Under the pieces are notes generated by a model, which made no database searches, was not told the DNA's origin, and worked only from the letters and a program-made list of their open reading frames with translations. 64,000 nucleotides of DNA from positions 372,001-436,000 of the forward strand of contig NC_084599.1 of NCBI RefSeq assembly GCF_033807715.1. Direction: 5' to 3'. Below, in pieces: positions 13,116 to 26,887 of this stretch (within the stretch, counting starts at the first letter, position 1; each line of letters begins with the position of its first letter). This DNA is from Cololabis saira. Lineage: Eukaryota > Chordata > Actinopteri > Beloniformes > Belonidae. Position numbers and translations under genes: made by a program.

Positions 13116-13685
13116 ATGTCAACCTTGCATCTAAAAAGGCACGATTTTGGGGTTTTACTCCACATCTTAATTGAAATATTTCTTGCTACCAGTGGCCTGA
13201 TCCTGCCAGCAGCTAGGCCTCCACCAGCAGCAGGAAGAGCAACATCATGCTACCTAAGGCTGTAAAAGGTGATGAGGATTTCATCAACACTGCACAGGCT
13301 CGTGACCTCCTGGAGCAACTTCAACAAGGACTTACTCCAACATCAGGAAGGTACCTACAAAGGCTTTGTTCAAATGCTTATTGACTCTTTTAACCAAAGG
13401 CTAGATGCCGTCTTTAAGGAGCTTTGCTGCAGCTGACAACTAGGGAAAGACCTGGTGACTGCTTGGAAAGACAGCTGACAGGAGGGAAAGACCCCATCGG
13501 GCCTGCCATAGGCTAGCTCCCTATAGTAGGATGGACCTGGCACTGTTGGTGTACAGGTCCCACCCCTCTACAGCTCCTAAAAGTTCAAAGAAGAAAACAC
13601 CCCCAGAGTCAGCGAGAGTGGGGAGGATGATGACTCATCGGCAGACTACACGGTAACAGACCTAGGAACGACACAGACAACGAGA

Positions 13686-14324
13686 ATGATGATCAATACG
13701 ATACCCGAGACAACAACACCTACTCCAGGAACTAAGCTCCAGAGTTGCAGATGTGGCTGGACCAAAGTAACATCTAATGCAGGCTTGAGAATAAACCAAG
13801 GCTTGAAAAAGTGTTTGATGTCAGAACAACAGGGACCTTGCATTGACCGCTACTTCTTACGAAGCAAGTTGAGTAAGTCAAGCGAAGTTCAGCAGCAGGA
13901 CCAAAACCAAAGTCTGCAGGACATCAATCCCCCTGTTCGAGAGGAAGAGGAGGAGCCAAGAATAATGGTGCCCCGTAATCCCAACCTGTCACAGCCTGCA
14001 ACTGAGAACAAGATCCAGGGGCGAAAACCACAAATCAAGTGGCCAAAAACCTGTGAGAAAAAGGAGTGGGAAATGATTAACACAGACATCAGCAAACTCC
14101 TGGAACAACTGAGGGGAACTGCAGTTAAGAAGCTGGAACGAATGGGAGACCTGATTTACAACTATGGTGCTGAGTGCTTTGGAACTGCAGAAAAGAGAAC
14201 GAAAACATCAACCACCCCGATAAAGTCTAGGAGGCACCAGGAGATAGATCGGCTAGTCAAGGAAAGAAGGCAGCTGAAAAAAACAATGGACGAAAGCTCC
14301 AGAGGAGGAGAAGGAGGGAATTGA
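13686..14324 (+). pseudogene. RLE-class LINE ORF: N-terminal finger and linker
   Basis: A 212-codon frame. Residues about 20-42 form a finger-like CRCGWTKVTSNAGLRINQG...C, which in related elements is a nucleic-acid-binding C2H2 finger. The expected His is Asn here (GLRINQG), so zinc binding is probably lost. An acidic stretch (PPVREEEEEPRI) and a basic region (RRHQEIDRLVKERRQLKK) follow. The frame ends by frameshift; the next piece (14399-14695) carries SNFFKDPFNFVKSLF and ARAASSPGPNGVP, leading into the RT. Confidence 0.7.
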
Positions 14325-14398
14325 CCTATTGCAGGCAGAAATCAAGGGGCCGACTGTCAACTTTGAGGTGAGCTGAGAACCTGAGAAGGAGACGTAAA

Positions 14399-15918
14399 TT
14401 GAAGGAGTGGACAAGATCAAACTTCTTCAAAGACCCCTTCAACTTTGTGAAGAGCCTTTTCACAAAGGATAAAAGTGGCAAACTCAAAATATCAAAGAAA
14501 GATCTTGAAGCTCACCTCAAAATGAACCACTCTGACAACCAGCAGTGCGGACAGACAGCTCTTCCACCTGATATGCCACCATTACGTTCTCCAGAACATC
14601 AGCTGGATATCAGCCCTCCCAAGTGGAGTGAAGTGGAGAGAATTGTACGTCGGGCAAGAGCTGCATCCTCCCCTGGGCCCAATGGAGTCCCATAACGACT
14701 TTATAAGAACACATTAGATGTATTACGTTTTCTTTGGAGGCTGATGAAGGTGGTGTGGCAGAAACAAGCAATTCCAGCGACGTGGCAGAGGGCAGGATGT
14801 ATCCTAATCCCCAAGGAAAAGGATTTTGCCGACATCAGCCAGTGTTGCCAAATCAGCCTCCTGAACGTTGAGGGCAAAATCTTTTTCAGTGTAGTGGCTC
14901 ACAGGCTGGTGGTCTACCTGGAAAAGAACCACTACATTGATACCACGGTGCAGAAGGCAGGGATCCCAGGCTTCTCCGGCTGCTTGGAACACACAAACAT
15001 GATATGGCATCAAATCCAGGCCGCCATGTCGTGTTCCTGGACCTCGCCAATGCCTTTGGGTCAGTTCCTCACAATCTCCTCTGGACGGCATTTGACTATT
15101 TCAGCATCCCAGAAGCAATCACTGGCCTCGTCAAATCCTACTTCCAAGACGTGCAGCTATGCCTGACAACTGATGAGTATACCACCGCATGGCAACGGCT
15201 GGAAATAGGGATAATGGCAGGATGCACCATCTCGCCTCTAGCCTTCGCGATGGCTATGGAGGTCATTATCCGAGCATCCCGGTGGGTAGTAGGAGGACAG
15301 AAGCTCAAACCTGGTCTTCGTCTACCTCCCATCAGAGCTTATATGGATGACATGACCATACTTACCACTACTAAGGCATGTGCCAGACGACTGCTGAACA
15401 AGCTGCAGGAGAACATCCAGTGGGCCCGGATGGAAATAAAGCCGAGCAAGTCCAGGAACATTTCAGTTGTCAAGGGGAAGTTGTCAGAACACCGGTTCTA
15501 CGTCTGCGAAAAACCTATACCAACAGTGTCAGAGAAGCCAGTCAAGAGTCTTGGACGTTGGTACAATGCCAACCTCAGGGACACAGAACAAGTGGACCAC
15601 CTTAGGCTGGACACCATAAGTGGCCTTGAGAGTAGAAATAAGTCCATGCTCCCAGGCAGGCGGAAGCTTTGGTGCCTCCAGTTTGGGCTGTTACCCAGGC
15701 TGATGTGGCTTCTTACCATCTACAAGGTCCCAATCTCAAAGGTTGAAAAACTGGAGAGATTGGTCAGCTCATTTGCCAAAAAGTGGCTGGGACTCCCCAG
15801 ATGCTTTAGTAACATCGGGCTACGGAAGAGGCATTCTGGAACTTCCTGTTTCCAGCCTTGCAGAGGAGTTCAAATGTTCCAAAGTAAGGTTGGAAATTAC
15901 ACTGTCCAAATCCCTTGA
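14399..15918 (+). pseudogene. RLE-class LINE ORF: reverse transcriptase
   Basis: RT domain spread over three frames. 14399-14695 holds the pre-RT segment. 14744-15166 covers RT blocks 0-2 (WQRAGCILIPKEKDFADISQ, LLNVEGKIFFSVVAHRL). 15004-15918 holds VVFLDLANAFGSVPHNLLW, GCTISPLAFAMAMEVI and the catalytic AYMDDMTILTT near 15340. KPSKSRNISVVKGK and PGRRKLWCLQFGLLPRLMW follow, then the thumb (KKWLGLPRCFSNIGL). The YMDD box is intact, but frameshifts before and after it make the copy non-functional as annotated. Confidence 0.82.
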
Positions 15919-16955
15919 CCCTTGTGTAGCCCAAACAGCTCCTACCCTGGTGACCGGAAGGAATTGGACCCCAACTGCAGCTACTCAGCAGGCGAAGTCA
16001 GACCTCAGGCACAGAGACATTGTTGGCCTAGTGTAACAAGGGAGAGGAGGCCTTGGCCTGGGAGAGAATAGGCCAAACTGGCAGAGGGCAGCTCCAGCTC
16101 AGCGCCGACGTCTGGTCGTCGATGAGGTGCGTCGGCAAGAGCAGGCAACAAGGTGTGAAAAGGCTGTCTCACAAGCCAAGCAAGGACAGTGGATGAGATG
16201 GGAGGGATTTGAGAGGAGAAAGTTCTCTTGGAGGGAGCTGTTGGGCATGGAAGCATTTCACACCAGCTTTATCTTATGTGCAACGTATGATGTCCTGCCT
16301 TCCCCGTCTAACCTCAACCAATGGTACAGAGAAGACCCTACATGCCCCCTCTGTCCATCTCCCGCAAACCTCAAACACATTCTGGTTGGCTGCAAGACAA
16401 GCCTGTCACAAGGCCGTTACACCTGGCGGCACAACCACGTCCTCAAGTGCCAAACGGACAAAGATCAATGCCCTCCCTCCTCCATCAGTCCATCCTACAT
16501 CTGCAAGAGATTTCATCCGAGAAGGAGCAAAGCCAGCCAACGTTCACACAATATCGGACATCGACCAGCTCGGAGGGGCACGAGACTGAACCACAGGCTA
16601 TGCTTCCCACCTGAGATCACCAAAACAAACCTCAGACCAGACCTTGTGCTCTGGTCCTCCTCACTTCACACGGTCTATATCACTGTTCCCTGGGAGGCTG
16701 CTGTTGAGGAGGCCTTCGAACGCAAGAGTCTTACGTACAGCGAGCTCGCAGCTGATGCGGAGTAACGCGGGTGGAAAGCCAAGGTTTGCCCAGTTGAAGT
16801 TGGCTGCTTGGGCAAGTATACCGTCAGGCTGCTTAAGGACTTGGGGATTCGAGGCCAAGCCCAACGCCAGACCATAAAAGCCCTCTAAGGTGCAGCAGAA
16901 GAAGCAAGTCGGTGGCTCTGGGTGAAGAGGCGAGACTCCTCCTGGGCCCCAAAGT
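15743..16955 (+). pseudogene. RLE-class LINE ORF: CCHC knuckle and restriction-like endonuclease
   Basis: A continuation in other frames. The segment 16127-16765 contains ATYDVLPSPSNLNQWY, a CCHC knuckle (CPLCPSPANLKHILVGC) and GRYTWRHNHVL. The nuclease signature follows: LRPDLVLWSSS, then VYITVPWEAAVEEAFERK. Family members read ELTVPWE here; the acidic residue before LTVPWE is missing in this copy. After a frameshift come WKAKVCPVEVGC and the terminal SRWLWVKRRD near 16900. This C-terminal nuclease cuts the target site; with the change and the breaks it is unlikely to be active. Confidence 0.78.
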
Positions 16956-17160
16956 AATGACACAGGGGGTTGAAAGCAGAGGGGGGCACACCTGGGACGC
17001 CAGGTGTTGCCGATGAGCCCTCTGGAGGTGTCTTCTTCCGGCTCTCGACGAAGGCGGACGCTTTTTCTGCTCCTCTCCCTTATCTATCTGCCCTGCTACT
17101 GCTTTTGTCCTGTCTCGTCTTCAGAGTATCTCCTTTTCACTCCTCCGAAACTCTACAATC

Positions 17161-17462
17161 ATGGAATTGATTAACTGTTCTCTCAGCACAATTGACCAAA
17201 TTTTTGCGACAAGAAGTCGGGGGTAAGGGAGCCCTCTTGCCCCAATGGGACATTTTTTGCTGGATACACAATGGATTCCTATAAATATTGGAAACCGTTG
17301 TGTTTGGCGATCCTGTCTGTCGAGGACGTTGAAGATGCCTTCATAATTGGATTTATGATAGCAGGATTTCTCTTGATCGGAGGAGGGGGATTCCTGGTGT
17401 ACCGACAAATGCGTAAGTCGTCGACAGCTGTTTTGGCTCTTTCAGAGCTGCTGGACGAATGA
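17161..17462 (+). pseudogene. Small single-pass membrane protein ORF, one frameshift
   Basis: Two short plus frames appear to be one ORF of roughly 100 codons broken at a G5 run (17219-17223). The first starts at the ATG at 17161 (MELINCSLSTIDQIF). The second contains the stretch from the ATG at 17271 to the stop at 17462. It has sequons NCS and NGT, a hydrophobic segment of about 22 residues (FIIGFMIAGFLLIGGGGFLV), then YRQMRK, giving a predicted outside-N, inside-C topology by the positive-inside rule. I recall similar short ORFs repeated in fish genomes, which suggests mobile-element origin, but I cannot name a family. A pyrimidine-rich leader (17060-17160) precedes it. Confidence 0.45.
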
Positions 17463-17683
17463 ATGAAGCCATAAAAAGGGGTGATATTGCTTATCTGAGA
17501 TATGATAAGCTGATCAGTCATTGGCCCTCTAAAACATCCAAGAATTGAGAAAATGTGTCCCCATCAGTCTAGAGCAGGGGTTCTTAACCTTTATGACCTT
17601 GGGGCCCAATTTTTTCAGTACAGAGTGGCCCGGGGCCCATTAAATATTAAAACTTTAAGAGGTCCATTTAGATTTTCCATTTA

Positions 17684-17710
17684 ATATATATATATATATA
17701 TATATATACA

Positions 17711-17773
<63 letters not shown>
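17684..17773. repeat. (TA)n microsatellite
   Basis: About 90 bp of TA repeats with one CAG interruption near 17709, left of a palindromic MITE. Confidence 0.93.
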
Positions 17774-18102
<329 letters not shown>

Positions 18103-18420
18103 GTAGCCTCATAGTTGTATCAACATCTGCATCTGACTGTTATATTAAAAAAAGTACATATTTGCCACTTACATTTTATTTTATTTTTCAAATGCTATCT
18201 TATTTTATTTCTCTACCAGCAGTTTGAATTTCCCCTTTTCTTTGTTAATTGTCTCAACACATTTTTATAATAAATGAATATAAACATTGGTGAGCCTGGA
18301 ACGATATTTAGTTTTAATTATGTTCATTGTGGAGAAAGCTGCTTCACAGCTGTATGTGGACCCAAATATGTTTTAAGATGGTCAGTTTATTTTTCTGTGA
18401 CTTCAGTTCAGACTTGAGTG

Positions 18421-18789
18421 GACTTGTTTGATGAAAAACGTTGTGTTTTGTTTCAGTGGCGTTTCACTTTCGCACTTTGAACGCCACGGTCTCTGAACGA
18501 GACACTGGTTTTGTCCCAGTGGGAAGACTGAACCAGGATGAATCTGTCCATTCCGGGTTGAACTTCCTTTCCACCTGTTACGCTTCTCATCTTTGTATAT
18601 ACAGTCAAGCTAATTACCGTATCAGTCTGGTATTCAATCTTTTTGAACTTAACAGAAATGAAAGTGTTATTCATGATTCAGACCCTGATATTAACTGTGA
18701 ATTCCAGTTGGATGTCATTTATTTTCAGTTACGCATTTAAATATTCGCAGTCTTAAAAAAACACTATGATAATTTGATACATTATTTAT
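18421..18789. other. Unassigned stretch
   Basis: A plus frame (18441-18740) is open but has no recognisable motif. This may be the 5' region of the following LINE. Nothing else is supported. Confidence 0.35.
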
Positions 18790-20520
<1,731 letters not shown>

Positions 20521-20596
20521 GAGAAAGAGAGACAAGGACTTCTATTTATCTTATTTATTTACTTTTTTGTCTATATTACGTTTTATTATTATTTTT

Positions 20597-23500
20597 GGGG
20601 TCCACGGTGGGGTCCACAGTGGGGTCCATGGTGGGGTCCATGGTGAGGTCCATGGTGGGGTCCATGGTGGGGTCCGTGGTGGGGTCCATGGTGGGGTCCA
20701 CAGTGGGGTCCATGGTGGGGTCCATGGTGAGGTCCATGGTGGGGTCCGTGGTGGGGTCCGTGGTGGGGTCCATGGTGGGGTCCACGGTGGGGTCCACAGT
20801 GGGGTCCATGGTGGGGTCCATGGTGGGGTCCACGGTGGGGTCCATGGTGGGGTCCACAGTGGGGTCCACGGTGGGGTCCATGGTGGGGTCCACAGTGGGG
20901 TCCATGGTGGGGTCCATGGTGAGGTCCATGATGGGGTCCACAGTGGGGTCCACAGTGGGGTCCACAGTGGGGTCCATGGTGAGGTCCACAGTGGGGTCCA
21001 TGGTGGGGTCCATGGTGAGGTCCATAGTGGGGTCCATGGTGGGGTCCATGGTGAGGTCCATAGTAAGGTCCACAGTGGGGTCCATGGTGGGGTCCATGGT
21101 GAGGTCCATGGTGGGGTCCATGGTGAGGTCCATGGTGGGGTCCATGGTGGGGTCCATGGTTGGGTCAGTGGTGGGGTCCGTGGTGGGGTCCGTGGTGGGG
21201 TCCATGGTTGGGTCAGTGGTGAGGTCCATGGTGGGATCCATGGTGGGGTCCATGGTGAGGTCCATGGTGGGGTCAGTGGTGGGGTCCGTGGTGGGGTCCA
21301 TGGTTGGGTCAGTGGTGAGGTCCGTGGTGGGATCCATGGTGGGGTCAGTGGTGAGGTCGGTGGTGGGGTCCATGGTGGGGTCCACAGTGGGGTCCACAGT
21401 GGGGTCCACAGTGGGGTCCACGGTGGGGTCCATGGTGGGGTCCACAGTGGGGTCCACAGTGGGGTCCATGGTGGGGTCCACAGTGGGGTCCATGGTGAGG
21501 TCCATGGTGAGGTCCATGATGGGGTCCATGGTGAGGTCCATGATGGGGTCCACAGTGGGGTCCACAGTGGGGTCCATGGTGAGGTCCACAGTGGGGTCCA
21601 TGGTGGGGTCCATGGTGAGGTCCATGGTGGGGTCCATGGTGAGGTCCATGGTGGGGTCCATGGTGGGGTCCATGGTGGGGTCCATGGTGGGGTCCATGGT
21701 TGGGTCAGTGGTGGGGTCCGTGGTGGGGTCCGTGGTGGGGTCCATGGTTGGGTCAGTGGTGAGGTCCATGGTGGGGTCAGTGGTGGGGTCCATGGTTGGG
21801 TCAGTGGTGGGGTCCGTGGTGGGGTCCATGGTGAGGTCCATGGTGGGGTCCGTGGTGGGGTCCGTGGTGGGGTCCATGGTGGGGTCCACGGTGGGGTCCA
21901 CAGTGGGGTCCATGGTGGGGTCCATGGTGGGGTCCACGGTGGGGTCCATGGTGGGGTCCACAGTGGGGTCCACGGTGGGGTCCATGGTGGGGTCCACAGT
22001 GGGGTCCATGGTGAGGTCCACAGTGGGGTCCATGGTGGGGTCCATGGTGAGGTCCATAGTAAGGTCCACAGTGGGGTCCATGGTGGGGTCCATGGTGAGG
22101 TCCATAGTAAGGTCCACAGTGGGGTCCATGGTGGGGTCCATGGTGAGGTCCATGGTGGGGTCCATGGTGAGGTCCATGGTGGGGTCCATGGTGGGGTCCA
22201 TGGTTGGGTCAGTGGTGGGGTCCGTGGTGGGGTCCGTGGTGGGGTCCATGGTTGGGTCAGTGGTGAGGTCCATGGTGGGATCCATGGTGGGGTCCATGGT
22301 GAGGTCCATGGTGGGGTCAGTGGTGGGGTCCGTGGTGGGGTCCATGGTTGGGTCAGTGGTGAGGTCCGTGGTGGGATCCATGGTGGGGTCCATGGTGGGG
22401 TCCACAGTGGGGTCCACAGTGGGGTCCACAGTGGGGTCCACGGTGGGGTCCATGGTGGGGTCCACAGTGGGGTCCACAGTGGGGTCCATGGTGGGGTCCA
22501 CAGTGGGGTCCATGGTGAGGTCCATGGTGAGGTCCATGATGGGGTCCATGGTGAGGTCCATGATGGGGTCCACAGTGGGGTCCACAGTGGGGTCCATGGT
22601 GAGGTCCACAGTGGGGTCCATGGTGGGGTCCATGGTGAGGTCCATGGTGGGGTCCATGGTGAGGTCCATGGTGGGGTCCATGGTGGGGTCCATGGTGGGG
22701 TCCATGGTGGGGTCCATGGTTGGGTCAGTGGTGGGGTCCGTGGTGGGGTCCGTGGTGGGGTCCATGGTTGGGTCAGTGGTGAGGTCCATGGTGGGGTCAG
22801 TGGTGGGGTCCATGGTTGGGTCAGTGGTGGGGTCCGTGGTGGGGTCCATGGTGAGGTCCATGGTGGGGTCCATGGTGAGGTCCATGGTGGGGTCCATGGT
22901 GGGGTCCATGGTTGGGTCAGTGGTGGGGTCCGTGGTGGGGTCCGTGGTGGGGTCCATGGTTGGGTCAGTGGTGAGGTCCATGGTGGGGTCAGTGGTGGGG
23001 TCCATGGTTGGGTCAGTGGTGAGGTCCATGGTGGGATCCATGGTGGGGTCCATGGTGAGGTCCATGGTGGGGTCAGTGGTGGGGTCCGTGGTGGGGTCCG
23101 TGGTGGGGTCCATGGTTGGGTCAGTGGTGAGGTCGGTGGTGGGGTCCATGGTGGGGTCCACAGTGGGGTCCATGGTGGGGTCCGTGGTGGGGTCCACAGT
23201 GGGGTCCACAGTGGGGTCCATGGTGAGGTCCACAGTGGGGTCCATGGTGGGGTCCATGGTGAGGTCCATAGTAAGGTCCACAGTGGGGTCCATGATGGGG
23301 TCCATGGTGAGGTCCATGATGGGGTCCACAGTGGGGTCCACAGTGGGGTCCATGGTGAGGTCCACAGTGGGGTCCATGGTGGGGTCCATGGTGAGGTCCA
23401 TAGTAAGGTCCACAGTGGGGTCCATGGTGGGGTCCATGGTGAGGTCCATGGTGGGGTCCATGGTGAGGTCCATGGTGGGGTCCATGGTGGGGTCCATGGT

Positions 23501-25892
23501 GGGGTCCATGGTGGGGTCCGTGGTGGGATCCATGGTGGGGTCAGTGGTGAGGTCGGTGGTGGGGTCCATGGTGGGGTCCACAGTGGGGTCCATGGTGGGG
23601 TCCGTGGTGGGGTCCACAGTGGGGTCCATGGTGGGGTCCATGGTGGGGTCCACAGTGGGGTCCACGGTGGGGTCCATGGTAGGGTCCGTGGTGGGATCCA
23701 TGGTGGGGTCAGTGGTGAGGTCGGTGGTGGGGTCCATGGTGGGGTCCATGGTGGGGTCCATGGTGGGGTCCACAGTGGGGTCCACGGTGGGGTCCATGGT
23801 GGGGTCCATGGTGGGGTCCATGGTGGGGTCCATGGTGGGGTCCGTGGTGGGGTCCATGGTGGGGTCCATGGTGTGGTCCATGGTGGGGTCCACAGTGGGG
23901 TCCACGGTGGGGTCCATGGTGGGGTCCATGGTGGGGTCCATGGTGGGGTCCGTGGTGGGGTCCATGGTGGGGTCCACAGTGGGGTCCACAGTGGGGTCCA
24001 TGGTGGGGTCCATGGTGGGGTCCATGGTGGGGTCCACAGTGGGGTCCACGGTGGGGTCCATGGTGGGGTCCATGGTGGGGTCCATGGTGGGGTCCGTGGT
24101 GGGGTCCGTGGTGGGGTCCATGGTGTTGTCCGTGGTGGGGTCCATGGTGGGGTCCACGGTGGGGTCCACGGTGGGGTCCATGGTGGGGTCCATGGTGGGG
24201 TCCATGGTGGGGTCCACAGTGGGGTCCATGGTGGGGTCCACAGTGGGGTCCATGGTGGAGTCCATGGTGGGGTCCACAGTGGGGTCCACGGTGGGGTCCA
24301 CAGTGGGGTCCATGGTGGGGTCCATGGTGGGGTCCACAGTGGGGTCCATGGTGGGGTCCACGGTGGGGTCCACGGTGGGGTCCATGGTGAGGTCCATGGT
24401 GGGGTCAGTGGTGGGGTCCGTGGTGGGGTCCACAGTGGGGTCCATGGTGGGGTCCATGGTGGGGTCCACAGTGGGGTCCACGGTGGGGTCCATGGTGGGG
24501 TCCACAGTGGGGTCCACAGTGGGGTCCATGGTGAGGTCCATGCTGGGGTCCATGGTGAGGTCCACAGTTGGGTCCATGGTGGGGTCCATGGTGGGGTCCA
24601 TGGTGGGGTCCATGGTGGGGTCCATAGTGAGGTCCATGATGGGGTCCATGGTGGGGTCCACAGTGGGGTCCACAGTGGGGTCCACAGTGGGGTCCACAGT
24701 GGGGTCCGTGGTGGGGTCCACAGTGGGGTACACGGTGGGGTCCATGGTGGGGTCCGTGGTGGGGTCCATGGTGGGGTCAGTGGTGAGGTCCATGGTGGGG
24801 TCCATGCTGGGGTCCATGGTGAGGTCCACAGTTGGGTCCATGGTGGGGTCCATGGTGAGGTCCATGGTGGGGTCCATGGTGGGGTCCACAGTGGGGTCCA
24901 CGGTGGGGTCCATGGTGGGGTCCACAGTGGGGTCCACAGTGGGGTCCACGGTGGGGTCCATGGTGGGGTCCACAGTGGGGTCCACAGTGGGGTCCACAGT
25001 GGGGTCCATGGTGAGGTCCATGGTGAGGTCCATGCTGGGGTCCATGGTGAGGTCCACAGTTGGGTCCATGGTGGGGTCCATGGTGGGGTCCATAGTGAGG
25101 TCCATGATGGGGTCCATGGTGGGGTCCACGGTGGGGTCCATAGTGAGGTCCATGATGAGGTCCATGGTGGGGTCCACGGTGGGGTCCATGGTGGGGTCCA
25201 TGGTGGGGTCCATAGTGAGGTCCATGATGGGGTCCATGGTGGGGTCCATAGTAAGGTCCATGATGAGGTCCATGGTGGGGTCCATGCTGGGGTCCACGGT
25301 GGGGTCCATGGTGGGGTCCGTGGTGGGGTCCATGGTGGGGTCCATGGTGGGGTCCGTGGTGGGGTCCATGGTTGGGTCCACGGTGGGGTCCATGGTGGGG
25401 TCCATGGTGGGGTCCGTGGTGGGGTCCATGTTGGGGTCCATGGTGGGGTCCACAGTGGGGTCCACAGTGGAGTCCATGGTGGGGTCCACAGTGGGGTCCA
25501 CGGTGGGGTCCACAGTGGGGTCCATGGTGGGGTCCATGGTGGGGTCCGTGGTGGGGTCCATGGTGGTGTCCACAGTGGGGTCCATGGTGGTGTCCGTGGT
25601 GGGGTCCATGGTGGTGTCCACAGTGGGGTCCATGGTGGTGTCCGTGGTGGGGTCCGTGGTGGGGTCCACAGTGGGGTCCACGGTGGGGTCCGTGGTGGGG
25701 TCCGTGGTGGGGTCCATGGTGGGGTCCACAGTGGGGTCCACGGTGGGGTCCATGGTGGGGTCCGTGGTGGGGTCCGTGGTGGGGTCCACGGTGGGGTCCA
25801 TGGTGGGGTCCATGGTGGGGTCCACGGTGGGGTCCACGGTGGGGTCCATGGTGGGGTCCATGGTGAGGTCCATGGTGGTGTCCATGGTGGTG
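20597..25892. repeat. 5.3-kb minisatellite of a 12-bp unit
   Basis: About 440 head-to-tail copies of GGGGTCCATGGT with common variants (CCACAGT, CCACGGT, CCGTGGT, TCAGTGGT, GAGGTCC, AAGGTCC). Because the unit is 12 bp with no stop in most frames, five reading frames stay open for 370-1865 codons (for example GSMV and HGGV repeats on plus, WTPP and MDPT repeats on minus). These frames are consequences of the repeat, not evidence of a protein. Segments are duplicated at kilobase scale: 21361-21840 matches 22381-22860 at a 1020-bp offset. The strand is strongly G-rich on plus. Confidence 0.97.
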
Positions 25893-25970
25893 CCCCCCTG
25901 CCAAGCATCCGGGCCTCTGGCTACAGCAGCCACCTCCTGATGCAGACAGCTCCCTGTGATCGAACTATTT

Positions 25971-26707
25971 AGGGCCCGAGCACTTACGAAGGCCCTATTG
26001 TATCTGTAGGAATTTTTATTATTATCCTTCTGACGAAAGAGGGCCTTTTTTCCCCCCTAAACGTGCCCCAAAAGTCACTAAATTTTGCATGCAAGCCAGG
26101 CCTGGCGAAAAATTGTATATTTCATGGTTTGCATTAATGGGCGTGGCCTAATGGCTCAACAGCGCCCCCTAGAAAACTTTTCTCTGCCATAACTTTTGAA
26201 CGGGTTGTGATAAAGACATGAGGGTGTTGTCATCGGACTCGGTATTGAGTCCTTGACCTTCATTGGCCTGAATTAGCCCCGCCCCTTCTTCTGATTGGTT
26301 GTCCCTATTTTCTGCTATAACTTTCGAATGGTTTGACGTAGAGAGTCGTGAGTGGTGTCATCGAACTCGGTTTTGAGTACTTGACCTTCATTGGTGCAAA
26401 GTAGCCCCGCCCCTTCTTCTGATTGGTCGATATTTCATAGTTCCTATTTTCTGCCATAACTTTTGAATGGTTTGACATAGAGAGTCGTGGGTGGTGTCAT
26501 CGAACTCGGTTTTGAGTACTTGACCTTCATTGGTGCAAATTAGCCCCGCCCCTTCTTCTGATTGGTCGATACTTCATAGTTCCTATTTTCTGCCATAACT
26601 TTTGAATGGTTTGACATGGGTGGTGTCATCGGACTTAGTTTTGAGTCATTGACCTTAATTGGTGCAAATTGCACGCGCGAGGGCCTGTTCATCGCTGCTT
26701 GCAGCTT
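25971..26707 (-). mobile_element. High-copy unclassified repeat, copy B (near full length)
   Basis: Same family as copy A in the opposite direction. It begins AGGGCCCGAGCACTTACGAA and ends CATCGCTGCTTGCAGCTT. Flanks TATTT and TAATT fit an imperfect 5-bp duplication. It contains several tandem versions of an internal block (GCCCCGCCCCTTCTTCTGAT plus CATAACTTTTGAATGGTTTG), so it is internally expanded relative to copy A. Confidence 0.75.
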
Positions 26708-26712
26708 TAATT

Positions 26713-26850
26713 CTTTTTATCTTTGATTGGGTTTTATCATTGATTGGGATTAGGGTTGGTGGGGAAGGGGGACAAGTCTATGGCTTACTGTTAAGCACTT
26801 TGTGCTGCATTTTATTGTTAAAAAGGTGCTACATGAATAAAATCTAAATG
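26713..26850 (+). mobile_element. LINE 3'-UTR tail
   Basis: Short segment with TTAAGCACTTTGTGCTGC and AAAAAGGTGCTACATGAATAAAAT, the typical 3' end of fish L2-like LINEs, followed by GATTGATTGG. No coding part remains. Confidence 0.55.
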
Positions 26851-26887
26851 ATTGATTGGTATGTGTATGCTTATATATATGTATGTT

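Larger units (their letters stand above)
13196..17050 (+). mobile_element. RLE-class LINE (R2/R4/NeSL-like), nearly full length, decayed
   Basis: This is a non-LTR retrotransposon with a single large ORF now broken into several frames. Order: N-terminal C2H2-type finger, basic linker, reverse transcriptase (YMDD), CCHC knuckle, restriction-like endonuclease and a C-terminal WLW block. Elements of this class nick DNA with a C-terminal PD-(D/E)xK-like nuclease rather than the N-terminal AP endonuclease of the other LINEs here. The 3' UTR after about 16955 is short. A second copy's 3' end lies at 44541-44910. The clade (Rex6/R4, NeSL or related) needs a tree. Confidence 0.8.

Noticed and set aside
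20597..25892. CRISPR array
   Set aside because: The repeat is a 12-bp contiguous minisatellite without unique spacers, in a vertebrate genome.
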